Of a stretch of DNA of 64,000 bases, positions 43,387-52,747 are shown one piece after another (position 1 is the first letter of the stretch; each line of letters begins with the position of its first letter). The DNA lies in assembly GCF_018324685.1 (NCBI RefSeq), contig NZ_AP023354.1, positions 1,178,001-1,242,000 of the forward strand, written 5' to 3'. Both the position numbers and the translations under genes were made by a program. A model generated the notes under the pieces. The model did no database searches and was not told the DNA's origin. It was given only the letters and a program-made list of their open reading frames with translations. Source of the DNA: Actinocatenispora sera. GTDB taxonomy: Bacteria > Actinomycetota > Actinomycetes > Mycobacteriales > Micromonosporaceae.

Positions 43387-43413
43387 GGGAATCTCGGTCC
43401 GTACGATGGCGTT
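43387..43413 (+). promoter_or_regulatory. Sigma-R-type promoter of trxBA
   Basis: GGGAAT (43387-43392), exactly 18 nt, then GTT (43411-43413). This equals the consensus for SigR/SigH thiol-oxidative-stress promoters and lies ~65 bp before trxB, a known target of that sigma factor in Streptomyces. Confidence 0.75.
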
Positions 43414-43479
43414 CTGTCGGCAGAGGCTTCGGATCCGGCACTCGCAGCCGGGTCCGGGCATGTCTAGGAAGAGGGTCGT

Positions 43480-44409
43480 GTGGTGGCAGACGTCCGAAAC
43501 CTGATCATCATCGGGTCCGGGCCGGCGGGTTACACCGCCGCGGTGTATGCGGCTCGGGCGAACCTGAACCCGCTGGTCATCGAGGGCGCGCAGTCGGGTG
43601 GTGCGCTGATGACCACCACCGAGGTGGAGAACTTCCCCGGTTTCCCGGACGGCATCGACGGCCCCGATCTGATGGACAACATGCGCAAGCAGGCCGAGCG
43701 GTTCGGTGCCGAGCTGCTGACCGACGACGTGACCCGGGTCGAGCTGGCCGGCGACGTCAAGCGGGTCTGGGTGGGCGACACCGAGTACCAGGCGAAGGCG
43801 GTCATCCTGGCCACCGGTTCGGCCTGGCGCCCGCTGAACGTGCCGGGCGAGCAGCGGCTGCTCGGCCACGGCGTCTCGTCCTGCGCGACCTGTGACGGGT
43901 TCTTCTTCCGCAACCAGCACATCGCGGTGGTGGGCGGCGGCGACTCGGCGATGGAGGAGGCGACGTTCCTCACCAAGTTCGCCGAGACCGTGACGATCAT
44001 CCACCGCCGGGACGAGTTCCGGGCCAGCCCGATCATGGCCGAGCGGGCGCTGAAGAACGAGAAGATCAAGGTGATCTGGGACTCGGTGGTCACCGAGGTA
44101 GTCGGCACCGACCAGGTCGAGGGCGTCAAGCTGCGCAACGCGAAGACCGGCGAGGAGTCCAGCCTGGACGTCACCGGGCTGTTCATCGCGATCGGCCACG
44201 ACCCGCGCAGCGAGCTGTTCACCGGACAGGTCGCCATCGACGACGAGGGGTACGTGCGGGCCGAGTCGCCGACCAGCCGCACCGACGTGACCGGCGTGTT
44301 CGCCTGCGGCGACCTGGTCGACCACTCGTACCGGCAGGCCATCACCGCGGCGGGCACCGGTTGTGTCGCCGCACTGGACGCCGAGCGTTACCTCGCGTCC
44401 GTCGAGTGA
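43480..44409 (+). CDS. trxB: Thioredoxin reductase
   Basis: 309 residues, NADPH-dependent flavoprotein. FAD site [20 protein letters not shown], redox-active CATC ([11 protein letters not shown]), NADPH site [15 protein letters not shown] and C-terminal FAD motif [18 protein letters not shown] start (two adjacent GTG codons) with AGGAAGAGGG upstream. First gene of trxBA, behind a sigma-R-type promoter. Confidence 0.98.
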   Translation: MVADVRNLIIIGSGPAGYTAAVYAARANLNPLVIEGAQSGGALMTTTEVENFPGFPDGIDGPDLMDNMRKQAERFGAELLTDDVTRVELAGDVKRVWVGDTEYQAKAVILATGSAWRPLNVPGEQRLLGHGVSSCATCDGFFFRNQHIAVVGGGDSAMEEATFLTKFAETVTIIHRRDEFRASPIMAERALKNEKIKVIWDSVVTEVVGTDQVEGVKLRNAKTGEESSLDVTGLFIAIGHDPRSELFTGQVAIDDEGYVRAESPTSRTDVTGVFACGDLVDHSYRQAITAAGTGCVAALDAERYLASVE

Positions 44410-44437
44410 GCAAGATCCTTTCGAGAGGGGTACCAAC

Positions 44438-44755
44438 ATGAGCAAGGCCGTCACCGACGCGAGCTTCGACGCCGACGTACTGAAGGCGGACAAGCCGGTT
44501 CTGGTCGACTTCTGGGCCGAGTGGTGCGGGCCGTGCAAGAAGGTCTCCCCGGTGCTCGAGGAGCTCGGCCAGCAGTACGCGGACCAGGTCGAGATCGTGA
44601 AGCTCAACATCGACGACAACCCGAACACCGCGCGCACCTACGGTGTGATGTCGATCCCGACCCTGACCGTGTTCAAGGACGGTGAGCCGGTCCAGTCGGT
44701 GATCGGCGCGCAGCCGAAGAGCGCGCTGGCGAAGTTCATCGAGTCCAGCCTGTAA
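44438..44755 (+). CDS. trxA: Thioredoxin
   Basis: 105 residues. Active site WCGPC in VLVDFWAEWCGPCKK, cis-Pro loop MSIPTLTVF. GAGAGGGG upstream. Follows trxB by 28 nt and is reduced by it; major cytoplasmic disulfide reductase besides mycothiol. Confidence 0.98.
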   Translation: MSKAVTDASFDADVLKADKPVLVDFWAEWCGPCKKVSPVLEELGQQYADQVEIVKLNIDDNPNTARTYGVMSIPTLTVFKDGEPVQSVIGAQPKSALAKFIESSL

Positions 44756-44787
44756 CGTCCGGCGGCTCGGACACTAAGTCGCATGTA

Positions 44788-44872
44788 GGGACCGGGTTGC
44801 CAGTAGGGCCACCCGTCGCCGGGTAGCGGGCGAACAGCCTGCCACCCGGACCCGGGCGGGGCACCCGGTCCC
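44788..44872 (+). terminator. Long branched hairpin after trxA
   Basis: Outer stem GGGACCGGGT (44788-44797) with ACCCGGTCCC (44863-44872), extended by GCC/GGC across a one-base bulge, enclosing a second stem CCGGGT (44819-44824) with ACCCGG (44844-44849). Probably the trxBA terminator; a structured 5' leader for cwlM is less likely. The rest of 44873-45089 shows no gene. Confidence 0.5.
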
Positions 44873-45089
44873 GAATTGCTACGCCTTCGGCACGTTGCGT
44901 CGTTTCGGTGCGAACGACAACAAATGACGCATCCCTCGCGGCCGGTGGGCGTCGGCCCGTACGGGGCCAAGCCGGACCACGGAGTACGCTCCGATGTCTG
45001 TGATGCTCGCGCCGCGCTGTCCGCGGCGAGCATTCACCGTGGCCGTTGCGTGCCGCCACGGAGTCGATGCCGCGAGGGAGGCACCACGT

Positions 45090-46232
45090 ATGCGTCCGAT
45101 CCGACCGGGTGACCGCGGTCCGGCGGCAGCTGAGATCCGCACCGTCCTCGTCCGGCTCGGCCTGCTTCCCGAAGACACCGGTGACGATCGATACGACCCC
45201 ACCGCCGAGCGCGCGATCCGCGCGTTCCAGCAGTCCCGCGGACTGATCGCGGACGGCGTGGTCGACGACCAGACCTGGCACGCGCTGGACGGTGCCCGCT
45301 GGCAACTCGGCGACCGCCCGCTGTTCGCCGCCCGCCCCGAACCGCTCACCGGCGACGACGTCCGCGCACTGCAGGAGCGACTGCTCGAGATGGGGTACGA
45401 CGTGGGCCGCGCCGACGCGGTCTTCGGCGACCGCACCGCGCACGCGCTCGGCAAGTTCCAGCGCGAGGTGGGGCTGACCTCCGACGGCTCGTTCGGCCCG
45501 GCGACCATGGCGGCGCTGCGCCGGCTCGGCCGCAAGGTCACCGGCGGCCGCCCGCAACTGCTCCGCGAGTCCGCCCTGCTGCACCACGCCGGGCCCGCCC
45601 TGGTCGGCAAGCGGATCGTCATCGATCCCGGCCACGGCGGCGATGACACCGGTGTCACGGTTCCGGACGGGATGCTCCGGTGGACCGAGGCCGACATCGT
45701 GTACGACCTGGCCTCCCGGCTGGAGGGCCGGCTCGCCGCGGCCGGCGTCCAGGTGCACCTGACCCGCAACCGGGACACCTGGTTCCCCGAGCGGGAGCGC
45801 GCCCGGTTCGCCAACGATCTCGGCGCCGACCTGCTCATCTCGTTGCACTGCGACGGCCACCCGAACCCCGCCGCGCAGGGCGTTGCCGCGTACCACTTCG
45901 GCGGACCGGTCGGGGTGACCTCGACGGTCGGCGAGCAGCTTGCCGGGCTGGTCGAGCGGGAGGTCGCCGCGCGGACCGGGATGCTCGACTGCGGCGCGCA
46001 CGCCAAGGGCTGGGACCTGCTCCGGCTGACCCGGATGCCCGCGGTGCGGGTCGAGGTCGGCTACCTCACCTCGCCGGACGACCGGGCCAAGCTGATCGAC
46101 CCGGTGTTCCGGGACCGGGCGGTGGAGGCGATGGTGGCCGCCATCCAGCGGATGTACCTGACCAAGGACTCCGACTTCCCGACCGGCACCTTCGACGTCA
46201 GCTCGCTGCGCACCGCCCTCGCCGCCCGCTGA
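45090..46232 (+). CDS. cwlM: N-acetylmuramoyl-L-alanine amidase-like CwlM
   Basis: 380 residues without signal peptide. Two peptidoglycan-binding domains (residues ~1-75 and ~85-145) precede an amidase_3 domain (~170-370) with zinc ligands in VIDPGHGG, TEADIVYDL and LHCDGH, plus the catalytic Glu in RVEVGYLT. The cytoplasmic form matches mycobacterial CwlM, which controls MurA rather than cutting wall. CGAGGGAGG upstream of ATG; the same position next to trxA as in Mycobacterium. Confidence 0.93.
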   Translation: MRPIRPGDRGPAAAEIRTVLVRLGLLPEDTGDDRYDPTAERAIRAFQQSRGLIADGVVDDQTWHALDGARWQLGDRPLFAARPEPLTGDDVRALQERLLEMGYDVGRADAVFGDRTAHALGKFQREVGLTSDGSFGPATMAALRRLGRKVTGGRPQLLRESALLHHAGPALVGKRIVIDPGHGGDDTGVTVPDGMLRWTEADIVYDLASRLEGRLAAAGVQVHLTRNRDTWFPERERARFANDLGADLLISLHCDGHPNPAAQGVAAYHFGGPVGVTSTVGEQLAGLVEREVAARTGMLDCGAHAKGWDLLRLTRMPAVRVEVGYLTSPDDRAKLIDPVFRDRAVEAMVAAIQRMYLTKDSDFPTGTFDVSSLRTALAAR

Positions 46233-46272
46233 TCGACCGCCCCTGGTCGGCCGTCCCCGCCGCGACGACCGG

Positions 46273-46944
46273 TCAGTGCGGCAGGGCGGGGTGCAGCAGC
46301 GCCTCCGGGCGCATCGAGCCGAGCAGCTTGTCCAGCGCCGCCTCGACGTCACTCTTCCAGGACAGCGCGGTCCGCAGGTCCATCCGCAGCCGCGGGAAGC
46401 GGGCATGCGGCCGGACCGTCTTGAACCCGACCGAACGGAAGAAGTCGGCCGGTACGACGCAGCGGCGCTCGCCCGGCGATTCGGCCCCGTGCTCGGCGGT
46501 ACGGTCCGCGACGGCGGCCGGCCGCTCCCGGCCGAACGCCTCGATCGCCTTGATGCCGCGCCGGGTCAGGTCGCGGGCCACCCCCTGCACGAGCATCCGG
46601 CCGAGGCCGCCGCCGGCGAAGTCGGGCACCACGTACGCGGCCATCAGCAGCACCGCGTCCGGGCTCACCGGGCTGGTCGGGAACGCGACCGAACGCGGCA
46701 CGTACGCCGGCGGTGCGAACAGGACGTACCCGGCCGGCGCCTCGTCGACGTAGATCAACTTGCCGCAGGAGCCCCACTCCAGCAGCGTCTGGGACGCCCA
46801 GGCCTCCTTGGACAGCTCCGCGTCGCCGGCGCGCGCGGCGCGGTCCGCGGCGACCGGGTCGAGCTCCCAGAACACGCAGCCGCGGCAGCGGCCGGGGAGG
46901 TCTTCCAGGGTGTCGAGGGTGAGATTCACCAACCGTCGAGACAC
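46273..46944 (-). CDS. GNAT-family acetyltransferase (Rv3916c-like)
   Basis: About 223 residues. Acetyl-CoA-binding segment VVPDFAGGGLGRMLVQGVAR; N-terminus VSRRLVNLTLDTLEDLPGRC with CRGCVFWELDP, typical of this oriC-linked group. The second GTG (46944) is preferred because AGGGGG would overlap the first one (46950). Convergent with cwlM. Substrate unknown; position between cwlM and the parAB region is conserved across actinobacteria. Confidence 0.85.
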   Translation of the reverse strand: MSRRLVNLTLDTLEDLPGRCRGCVFWELDPVAADRAARAGDAELSKEAWASQTLLEWGSCGKLIYVDEAPAGYVLFAPPAYVPRSVAFPTSPVSPDAVLLMAAYVVPDFAGGGLGRMLVQGVARDLTRRGIKAIEAFGRERPAAVADRTAEHGAESPGERRCVVPADFFRSVGFKTVRPHARFPRLRMDLRTALSWKSDVEAALDKLLGSMRPEALLHPALPH

Positions 46945-47186
46945 CGTCACCCCCTGCTGGACCGGTACGGGCGGGTGCTTGTCGGCGCCGGTACCGCGTT
47001 CTCTCGGGGAGGAATCCTACGCGGTCTGCATCACGTAGCGCAGCGGTTGCTCCACGTCGACCGGTAGAGTGTGGCAACCGTGCGCCGCGGGTACGGACCC
47101 GCCACCGCTGCCGGAAGCTTCCCCGGGCGCCGGGTCCAGCCCGACGCCGGCTCCCGCGGCCGGCGAGGACGCAACGAGGGGGCGCC

Positions 47187-48494
47187 GTGTCCGGCACGAC
47201 ACTCGACGACTACACCGATCTGTACGCGCAGCGGGTGCACGGGATGAAGGCATCCGAGATCCGCGCGCTGTTCTCCGTCGCGAACCGGCCCGAGGTCGTC
47301 TCGCTGGCCGGTGGCTCCCCGTTCACTGCCGCCCTGCCGCTGGATGCGATCGGCGACATGGTCGCCGAACTGATCCGCCGCGAGGGTGCACCCGCCCTCA
47401 ACTACACCGGCGGCCAGGGCGAACTGGCGCTGCGCGAGCAGATCTGCGCGGTGATGGCCGAGGAGGGCATCGACGCCTCCGGCGGCGCCTCGCCCGACGA
47501 CGTGGTCGTCACCACCGGCTCGCAGCAGGCGCTCGACCTGGTCTCCCGGGTGTTCCTCGACCCCGGCGACGTGGTGCTCGCCGAGGCACCCAGCTACGTC
47601 GGCGCGCTCGGCGTGTTCCAGGCCGCGCAGGCCGACGTGGTGCACGTACCGATGGACCACGACGGGCTCGTCCCGGCCGCGCTGGAACAGGCCATCGCCG
47701 CCGTTGCGGCGTCCGGCCGGCGGGCCAAGTTCCTCTACACGGTGCCGGCGTTCCACAACCCGGCCGGCGTGACACTGGCCGAACAGCGGCGCGAGCAGAT
47801 CCTGGAGATCTGCCAGCGGCACCGGCTGCTCGTACTGGAAGACAACCCGTACGGGCTGCTCGGGTTCGAGCAGGACCCGCCGGCGCCGCTGCGCGCCCGC
47901 GCCCGGGAGGGCGTGCTCTACCTCGGGACGTTCTCCAAGACGTTCGCGGCCGGGGTGCGGCTCGGATGGATCCTCGCGCCCCATGCAGTGCGGGAGAAGC
48001 TGGTGATGGCGTCCGAGGCGGCGATCCTCTGCCCGGCCACGTTCAACCAGCGGATCGTGGCCCGCTACTTCGCCACCATGCCGTGGCGCGACCAGCTGAA
48101 GGTCTTCCAGGAGCTGTACCGGGAACGGCGGGACGCCACACTGTCCACTTTGGACGAGGCGATGCCCGCCGGGGTCAGCTGGACCAGGCCGGCCGGCGGC
48201 TTCTACATCTGGGTCACGCTGCCCGAGTCGCTGGACTCGAAGGCAATGATGCCCCGCGCCATCACCGCCCGGGTCGCGTACGTGCCGGGTACCGGCTTCT
48301 ACGCCGACGGGTCCGGCGCGCGGCACATGCGGTTGTCGTACTGTTTCCCGCCACCGGACCGGTTGCGCGAGGGCGTGCGCCGGCTCGGCCGGGTGATCGA
48401 GGAGGAACTGACGTTGCGCTCTACGTTCGGAGCCACCGGCAGCGCCGGCGCACCGCGACGGGTCACCGGCGACGTACCGCCGGGGATCGCGTGA
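47187..48494 (+). CDS. PLP-dependent aminotransferase (MocR/2-aminoadipate type)
   Basis: 435 residues, fold type I aminotransferase. PLP lysine in GTFSKTFAAGVRLGW; GGQGELALREQI, TTGSQQALDLV, VPAFHNPAG and EDNPYG are the usual cofactor segments. No N-terminal DNA-binding domain. GTG start with AGGGGG upstream. Its stop overlaps the start of the ATP-grasp ligase gene (GTGA), so they act together; the pair might make and ligate an amino acid, but the substrate is not evident. Confidence 0.88.
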   Translation: MSGTTLDDYTDLYAQRVHGMKASEIRALFSVANRPEVVSLAGGSPFTAALPLDAIGDMVAELIRREGAPALNYTGGQGELALREQICAVMAEEGIDASGGASPDDVVVTTGSQQALDLVSRVFLDPGDVVLAEAPSYVGALGVFQAAQADVVHVPMDHDGLVPAALEQAIAAVAASGRRAKFLYTVPAFHNPAGVTLAEQRREQILEICQRHRLLVLEDNPYGLLGFEQDPPAPLRARAREGVLYLGTFSKTFAAGVRLGWILAPHAVREKLVMASEAAILCPATFNQRIVARYFATMPWRDQLKVFQELYRERRDATLSTLDEAMPAGVSWTRPAGGFYIWVTLPESLDSKAMMPRAITARVAYVPGTGFYADGSGARHMRLSYCFPPPDRLREGVRRLGRVIEEELTLRSTFGATGSAGAPRRVTGDVPPGIA

Positions 48495-49462
48495 CCGCCG
48501 AGGCCCCGCCGCGGGTGCTCGTGCTCGCCGGCGGACTCTCCTACGAGCGGGACGTGTCGCTGCGCTCCGGCCGCCGCGTCGTCGACGCGCTCACCGCCGC
48601 CGGCCTGGACGTCGAGATGCGCGACGTCGACGTGACGCTGCTGCCCTACCTGTCGGCGGAGCGACCGGACGTGGTGTTGCCCGCCGTACACGGTAGCCCC
48701 GGCGAGGACGGTTCGCTGCCCGGCGTGCTCGACGTGGTCGGCGTGCCGTACGTCGGGTCCACCGCCCGCGCGGCCCGGCTCGCCTGGGACAAGGCCATCA
48801 CCAAGTCGATCCTCTCCGACGCCGGCATCGCCACCCCGCCGGGGATCACACTGCCGCACTCCACCTTCTCCGAGCTCGGCGCGCAGACCCTGCTCGACCA
48901 CATCGTCGCCCGGCTCGGCCTGCCGCTCGTGGTCAAGCCGGTACACGGCGGGTCCGGTCTCGGCGTCGCCGCGGTCCGTTCCGCCGATGCGCTGCCCGCC
49001 GCCATGGTCGGCGCCTTCTCCTACGCGCCGACCGTACTGATCGAGCGGTACGTGCCCGGCGTCGACGTCGCGGTCAGCGTGCTCGACGAGGGCGACGGGC
49101 CGCGCGCGCTGCCGGCCGTCGAGATCGAGCCGCCGGACGGCAACTACGACTACGCCGCCCGCTACACCGCGGGAATCACCACCTGGCACTGCCCGGCCCG
49201 GCTGCCGGAGAAGGTACTCGACGAGGTCGCCGAGATCGCCGTACGGGTGCACACCGCGCTCGGGCTGCGTGACTTGTCCCGCATCGACCTGATCGTCGGT
49301 CCGGATGGGGACATCCAGGTACTGGAGGCGAACACGGCGCCGGGGATGACCGAGACGTCGTTGTTGCCCATGGCGGTGGAGGCGGCGGGGCGGCGGCTCG
49401 GCTCCGTACTGCACAATCTCGTCGCGCGGGCGAGCGGGCGGGGCGCTGAGTCTTCGGGGTGA
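48491..49462 (+). CDS. D-alanine--D-alanine ligase-like ATP-grasp enzyme
   Basis: 323 residues. Ddl pattern: VLVLAGGLSYERDVSLRSG at the N-terminus, AVHGSPGEDGSLPGVL, KPVHGGSGLGV (ATP loop) and VLEANTAPGMTETS with the metal ligands. Could be a second Ddl or a dipeptide ligase with altered specificity, given its coupling to an aminotransferase. The last codons run into a 16-bp tandem repeat. GTG start overlapping the upstream stop. Confidence 0.85.
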   Translation: MTAEAPPRVLVLAGGLSYERDVSLRSGRRVVDALTAAGLDVEMRDVDVTLLPYLSAERPDVVLPAVHGSPGEDGSLPGVLDVVGVPYVGSTARAARLAWDKAITKSILSDAGIATPPGITLPHSTFSELGAQTLLDHIVARLGLPLVVKPVHGGSGLGVAAVRSADALPAAMVGAFSYAPTVLIERYVPGVDVAVSVLDEGDGPRALPAVEIEPPDGNYDYAARYTAGITTWHCPARLPEKVLDEVAEIAVRVHTALGLRDLSRIDLIVGPDGDIQVLEANTAPGMTETSLLPMAVEAAGRRLGSVLHNLVARASGRGAESSG

Positions 49463-49502
49463 CGGCTCGTCGGGGTGACGGCTTGTTGGGGTGACGGCCA
49501 CC
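49455..49502. repeat. 16-bp tandem repeat at the ligase stop codon
   Basis: Three copies of CGGGGTGACGGCTYGT (49455, 49471, 49487), the third diverged at its end. The first copy contains the TGA stop. Confidence 0.8.
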
Positions 49503-49937
49503 TCTGTTCGCGGCTTTCACCCCGCATGGGGGAGTCGACGAAGCGGGGACGAGATCCTGACGCCGCCTGGCCGCATCGGAACGTCGGGGAACGGTGATCG
49601 GGCCGGACACTGCCTGGGCTGCTTCGCAACAACGGGCCCGGTGCCAGCGCCCGACGCCGTCCGGCCGCTTCAGATCAGGTAGGGCGCCGCTGGGGCTTCT
49701 CGTAACGACGTGCCCGGTACCGGTGCGGACGCTCCCTGGGGTCTCCATGGGTGAGGAACGGTGGTCGGACGGACCGCCTGGGCGGCTCGACCTGGCTCGG
49801 TCGACGTTCCGGCTCGGCGCGGTCGCGGGGCACGGCGGTGGACGTCGTTCGGCGGGTTCGGAAGCACCGGGGGTGCGGGTGGAGTGCGCCTCGGCCGGCT
49901 CGTGGGCGTCGTAGCGTGGGGGTGGGAGGCGATCTTG
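49503..49937. other. Intergenic region with diverged direct repeats
   Basis: No gene seen in this stretch. CTGGGCTGCTTCGCAACAACG (from 49614) is repeated imperfectly as CTGGGGCTTCTCGTAACGACG (from 49689), each followed by a GCCCGGT-CCGG-type segment, and GGGAACGGTGATCGG (from 49588) resembles GAGGAACGGTGGTCGG (from 49754). A -10-like TAGCGT at 49912-49917 may serve the esterase gene. Confidence 0.4.
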
Positions 49938-51056
49938 GTGAGTGGGGCGTTGGTAGGGCCCCCGATGCCGATGACGTCGTGGTGGGTGCCGGTCGGTGTG
50001 TTGCTGGGTACCGCCGGGGTCGTCGGTGGGTTGGTTCTGCTGCGGCGCCGACGTGGCTGGCCGCGGCGCCGCAGCCCGGCCGTCGCGGTGCTGGTCGTCG
50101 GGCTACTCGCCGCGATGCTGACCGGACTCAACAGCTACGCCGGGTACGTGACCACACCGAGCGCGATTCCCCACGTACTCGGCTTCACCCATCCGCCGCG
50201 GGTGCACGGCGACCGGGACCTGCCGGCGGGCCACGGCTCGACGGTGGTGTCGGTCCGGCTCGGCTCGCCGCGGCTGTCGGTGCCGACCCAGACGATGGAC
50301 GTCTACCTCCCGCCCGGCTACCGAAGCGACTCCCGCCGGTACCCGGTGCTCTACCTGTACGGCGGGTGGCCCGGGCGGAGCAACGACTGGCTGATCGCCG
50401 GACGGCTGCCGGCGGTGCTCGACGAGCTGATCACGCGCGGCCGGGTTCGGCCGATGATCGTGGTGCTGCCGGACACGACGCTCGGCGGGCTGCACGACAC
50501 CGAATGCCTCGACGCGGTGTCCGGTCCGAGGCTCGGGTCGTTCCTCGCCGGCACCGGCGCGAACGACACCGTGCCCGGCTACCTGGACCGGCACTTCCGT
50601 ACCATCGCCGACCGGCACGGGCGCGCTTTCGCGGGCATGTCGTCCGGCGGCTTCTGCGCGCTCAACCTCGGGCTGCACCACACCGGCGAGATCGGCTCGA
50701 TCGCGGCCCTGGAGCCGTACCCCACGGCCGGCGCCGGACCGGAGTCGGCCGAGCTGAAGGGACGGCCGGATCTGGTGCGGCGCAACCGGATCCTCGACTA
50801 CCTGCCCACCATGCGGTTCGCCGCGCCGGTACCGGTGTTTCTCGACTGGCCGCGGCGCGCGTCGGCGCGGGAACGCCGGGACAACGAGCGGCTGGTGGCG
50901 GCGCTGCGGGCCCGCGGCCAGCACGTCACCACCCGTACCGAGGACTCGGCCCACACGTGGCACCTGGCGCAGCTCGCTGCGCCGGCGATGCTCGAGTTCG
51001 TGTCCGCGCACCTCGCGCCGCCCGGCACGGTCACGCCGCGCGGCGCCCCGCGGTGA
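49938..51056 (+). CDS. Membrane-anchored esterase (esterase D/mycolyltransferase-like)
   Basis: About 372 residues. Two N-terminal transmembrane segments (WWVPVGVLLGTAGVVGGLVLL and AVAVLVVGLLAAMLTGL) and an external alpha/beta-hydrolase domain: QTMDVYLPPGYRSDSRRYPV, nucleophile Ser in FAGMSSGGF, catalytic His in EDSAHTWHLA. Resembles the PF00756 group (Fes/antigen 85-like). GTG at 49938 has GGGAGG nine bases upstream. Its 3' end overlaps the convergent methyltransferase gene by 26 bp. Confidence 0.8.
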   Translation: MSGALVGPPMPMTSWWVPVGVLLGTAGVVGGLVLLRRRRGWPRRRSPAVAVLVVGLLAAMLTGLNSYAGYVTTPSAIPHVLGFTHPPRVHGDRDLPAGHGSTVVSVRLGSPRLSVPTQTMDVYLPPGYRSDSRRYPVLYLYGGWPGRSNDWLIAGRLPAVLDELITRGRVRPMIVVLPDTTLGGLHDTECLDAVSGPRLGSFLAGTGANDTVPGYLDRHFRTIADRHGRAFAGMSSGGFCALNLGLHHTGEIGSIAALEPYPTAGAGPESAELKGRPDLVRRNRILDYLPTMRFAAPVPVFLDWPRRASARERRDNERLVAALRARGQHVTTRTEDSAHTWHLAQLAAPAMLEFVSAHLAPPGTVTPRGAPR

Positions 51057-51765
51057 CCACGTAGTCGAGCTCGTACCGGAACTCGCCGCCGGCGAGCGCG
51101 GCCTGCCACGCCCGCCACTGCCGCCGGTCGAACAGCCCGTCGGAGACCATCAGCTCGCCCCACGTGGTGATCCCGAACGCGCGGGCCGGGTCGGTGAGGA
51201 CCAAACGCCATCGCCGTACGTCGACCTCGGTCAGCCCGGCCGCCTCGAACACCGCGCCCGCGCGCCCGGCGAAATCCGCGTTGCGGACGTGGGCGCGTCG
51301 AAAGTCCGTCACGGCGGTCGCGAGCGGGCACCCACCGGCGTCGATCGTCAACGTCGACTGGTCCGGATCCGCGACCACCACCCGCCCGTACGGCTCGGTC
51401 ACCCGTACCGCCTCGGCGAGCGCCCGGGCCGGATCGGCCAGGTGCTGGAACACGCGGTCCGCCCGTACCGCGGTGAACGCGCCGTCCGCGAACGGCAGCG
51501 CCGCCGCGTCCCCGACCACCATCCGGCGCCCGCGCGCCGTCGCTCGCCGTGCCATCGCCACCGAGTTGTCCACCCCGACGAACGTCGTCTCGCCGCCCGG
51601 CCCGGCCCCCAGATCGAGCACCCCGGCCGTTCCCGTCAGCTCCCGCATCACCTTCCGGTAGGCCCGCACCACCGCCCAGGACTCCAGCCCCTCCTGCACC
51701 TCCACCAGTTCATCGGGTCGCTCCACCCCATCCACCCGATCCCAAACGAACCCCACAACACCCAT
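51031..51765 (-). CDS. SAM-dependent methyltransferase
   Basis: About 244 residues. Motif [13 protein letters not shown] is followed almost directly by [12 protein letters not shown], about ten residues shorter between motif I and the ribose-binding Asp than usual. Motif II-III segments [18 protein letters not shown] and [17 protein letters not shown] are normal. The start is uncertain (ATG at 51765, no clear ribosome-binding site). Small-molecule substrate unknown. Overlaps the convergent esterase gene. Confidence 0.78.
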   Translation of the reverse strand: MGVVGFVWDRVDGVERPDELVEVQEGLESWAVVRAYRKVMRELTGTAGVLDLGAGPGGETTFVGVDNSVAMARRATARGRRMVVGDAAALPFADGAFTAVRADRVFQHLADPARALAEAVRVTEPYGRVVVADPDQSTLTIDAGGCPLATAVTDFRRAHVRNADFAGRAGAVFEAAGLTEVDVRRWRLVLTDPARAFGITTWGELMVSDGLFDRRQWRAWQAALAGGEFRYELDYVVTAGRRAA

Positions 51766-51920
51766 AAACACGCCAGCCAATCTCGCACCAACCCGGTCCG
51801 AAGCGATCCCACGACGCCCCACAAGGGTTGAACAAAGAACAGAGGTGGCCTTTACCCCGCCACCCCGAACGCACCCGGAGCGACCACGGTCCCCCCACCC
51901 GGCCAGGTCGACGCAGGTCC

Positions 51921-52436
51921 TCAGGCCGCGTCGACCTCCCGCTCGAACCACTGCACGTCCCAGTACCGTCCGAACTTCCGACCGACCTCCCGGTAGACCC
52001 CGATCGGCTGGAACCCGAACCTGCGATGCAACCGCTGCGATGCCTCGTTCGGCAGGCACACCCCGGCGTACGCGCGATGCACGTCGGCCCCGGCGAGCTC
52101 GTCGAGCAGCCGGCGGTACAGCAGCGAGCCGACGCCGTTGCCGGTGCGTTCCGGTGCCAGGTACACGCTGAACTCGACCGACGTTTCGTACGCCGGTTTG
52201 GTCCGGAACCGGCCACTGGACGCGTAGCCCAGCACCACGCCGTCCTGCTCGGCCACCAGCAGCCGGTACCGCCCGCTCGGCGCATGCGCGTCGAACCAGT
52301 CCCGGCGGCCCGCGACCGTCACCGGCTCCACGTCGAACGTGATCGGCGTCGCCAGCACGTAGTGGTTGTAGATCTCGGTCAGCCGCGGCAGGTCGTCCAG
52401 CCGTGCCGGCCGCGATCGGATCTCGGTATCGAGCAT
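51921..52436 (-). CDS. GNAT acetyltransferase, phosphinothricin acetyltransferase-like
   Basis: 171 residues. Pattern RPARLDDLPRLTEIYNHYVL, TPITFDVEPVTVAGRRDWFD and EFSVYLAPERTGNGVGSLLY, then FGFQPIGVYREVGRKFGRYWDV are typical of the PAT/Bar group, which acetylate phosphinothricin or methionine sulfoximine-like amino acids. ATG at 52436 with AGGAGG six bases upstream. A resistance or amine-detoxification role is likely. Confidence 0.88.
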   Translation of the reverse strand: MLDTEIRSRPARLDDLPRLTEIYNHYVLATPITFDVEPVTVAGRRDWFDAHAPSGRYRLLVAEQDGVVLGYASSGRFRTKPAYETSVEFSVYLAPERTGNGVGSLLYRRLLDELAGADVHRAYAGVCLPNEASQRLHRRFGFQPIGVYREVGRKFGRYWDVQWFEREVDAA

Positions 52437-52529
52437 CGAGCACCTCCTGTGGCCATGGCAGCACGTCGATGTGTCCGGAACGTTTCGCATCGACGCCTTC
52501 CAGCCCAGGGGATAGGTGCCCCCGCTCAC

Positions 52530-52543
52530 GTTTCACGTGAAAC
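52530..52543. other. parS site 1
   Basis: Perfect GTTTCACGTGAAAC palindrome downstream of parB, between parB and the acetyltransferase gene. Confidence 0.95.
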
Positions 52544-52623
52544 GACCGGCGCCCGGCTCACTTCGAAGCACGCCTCGGCCAGATCCCTCCTCGAGAGGAA
52601 CGGGGTCGCTGACCCCGGCCACC

Positions 52624-52637
52624 GTTTCACGTGAAAC
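52624..52637. other. parS site 2
   Basis: Perfect GTTTCACGTGAAAC, 94 bp from site 1. Confidence 0.95.
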
Positions 52638-52747
52638 ATCCAGTCCGGGAAGGGGAGCCGCTGGGGCCACGATCGGCGCCCGGACACACGAACGGCGGCC
52701 CTCGCTTCCGCGAAGGCCGCCGTCGGTGCGAGCCGTACCGGGTCGGG

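Noticed and set aside
44873-45089. c-di-AMP (ydaO-type) riboswitch before cwlM
   Set aside because: The conserved ydaO core segments are not present; only simple stems are seen.
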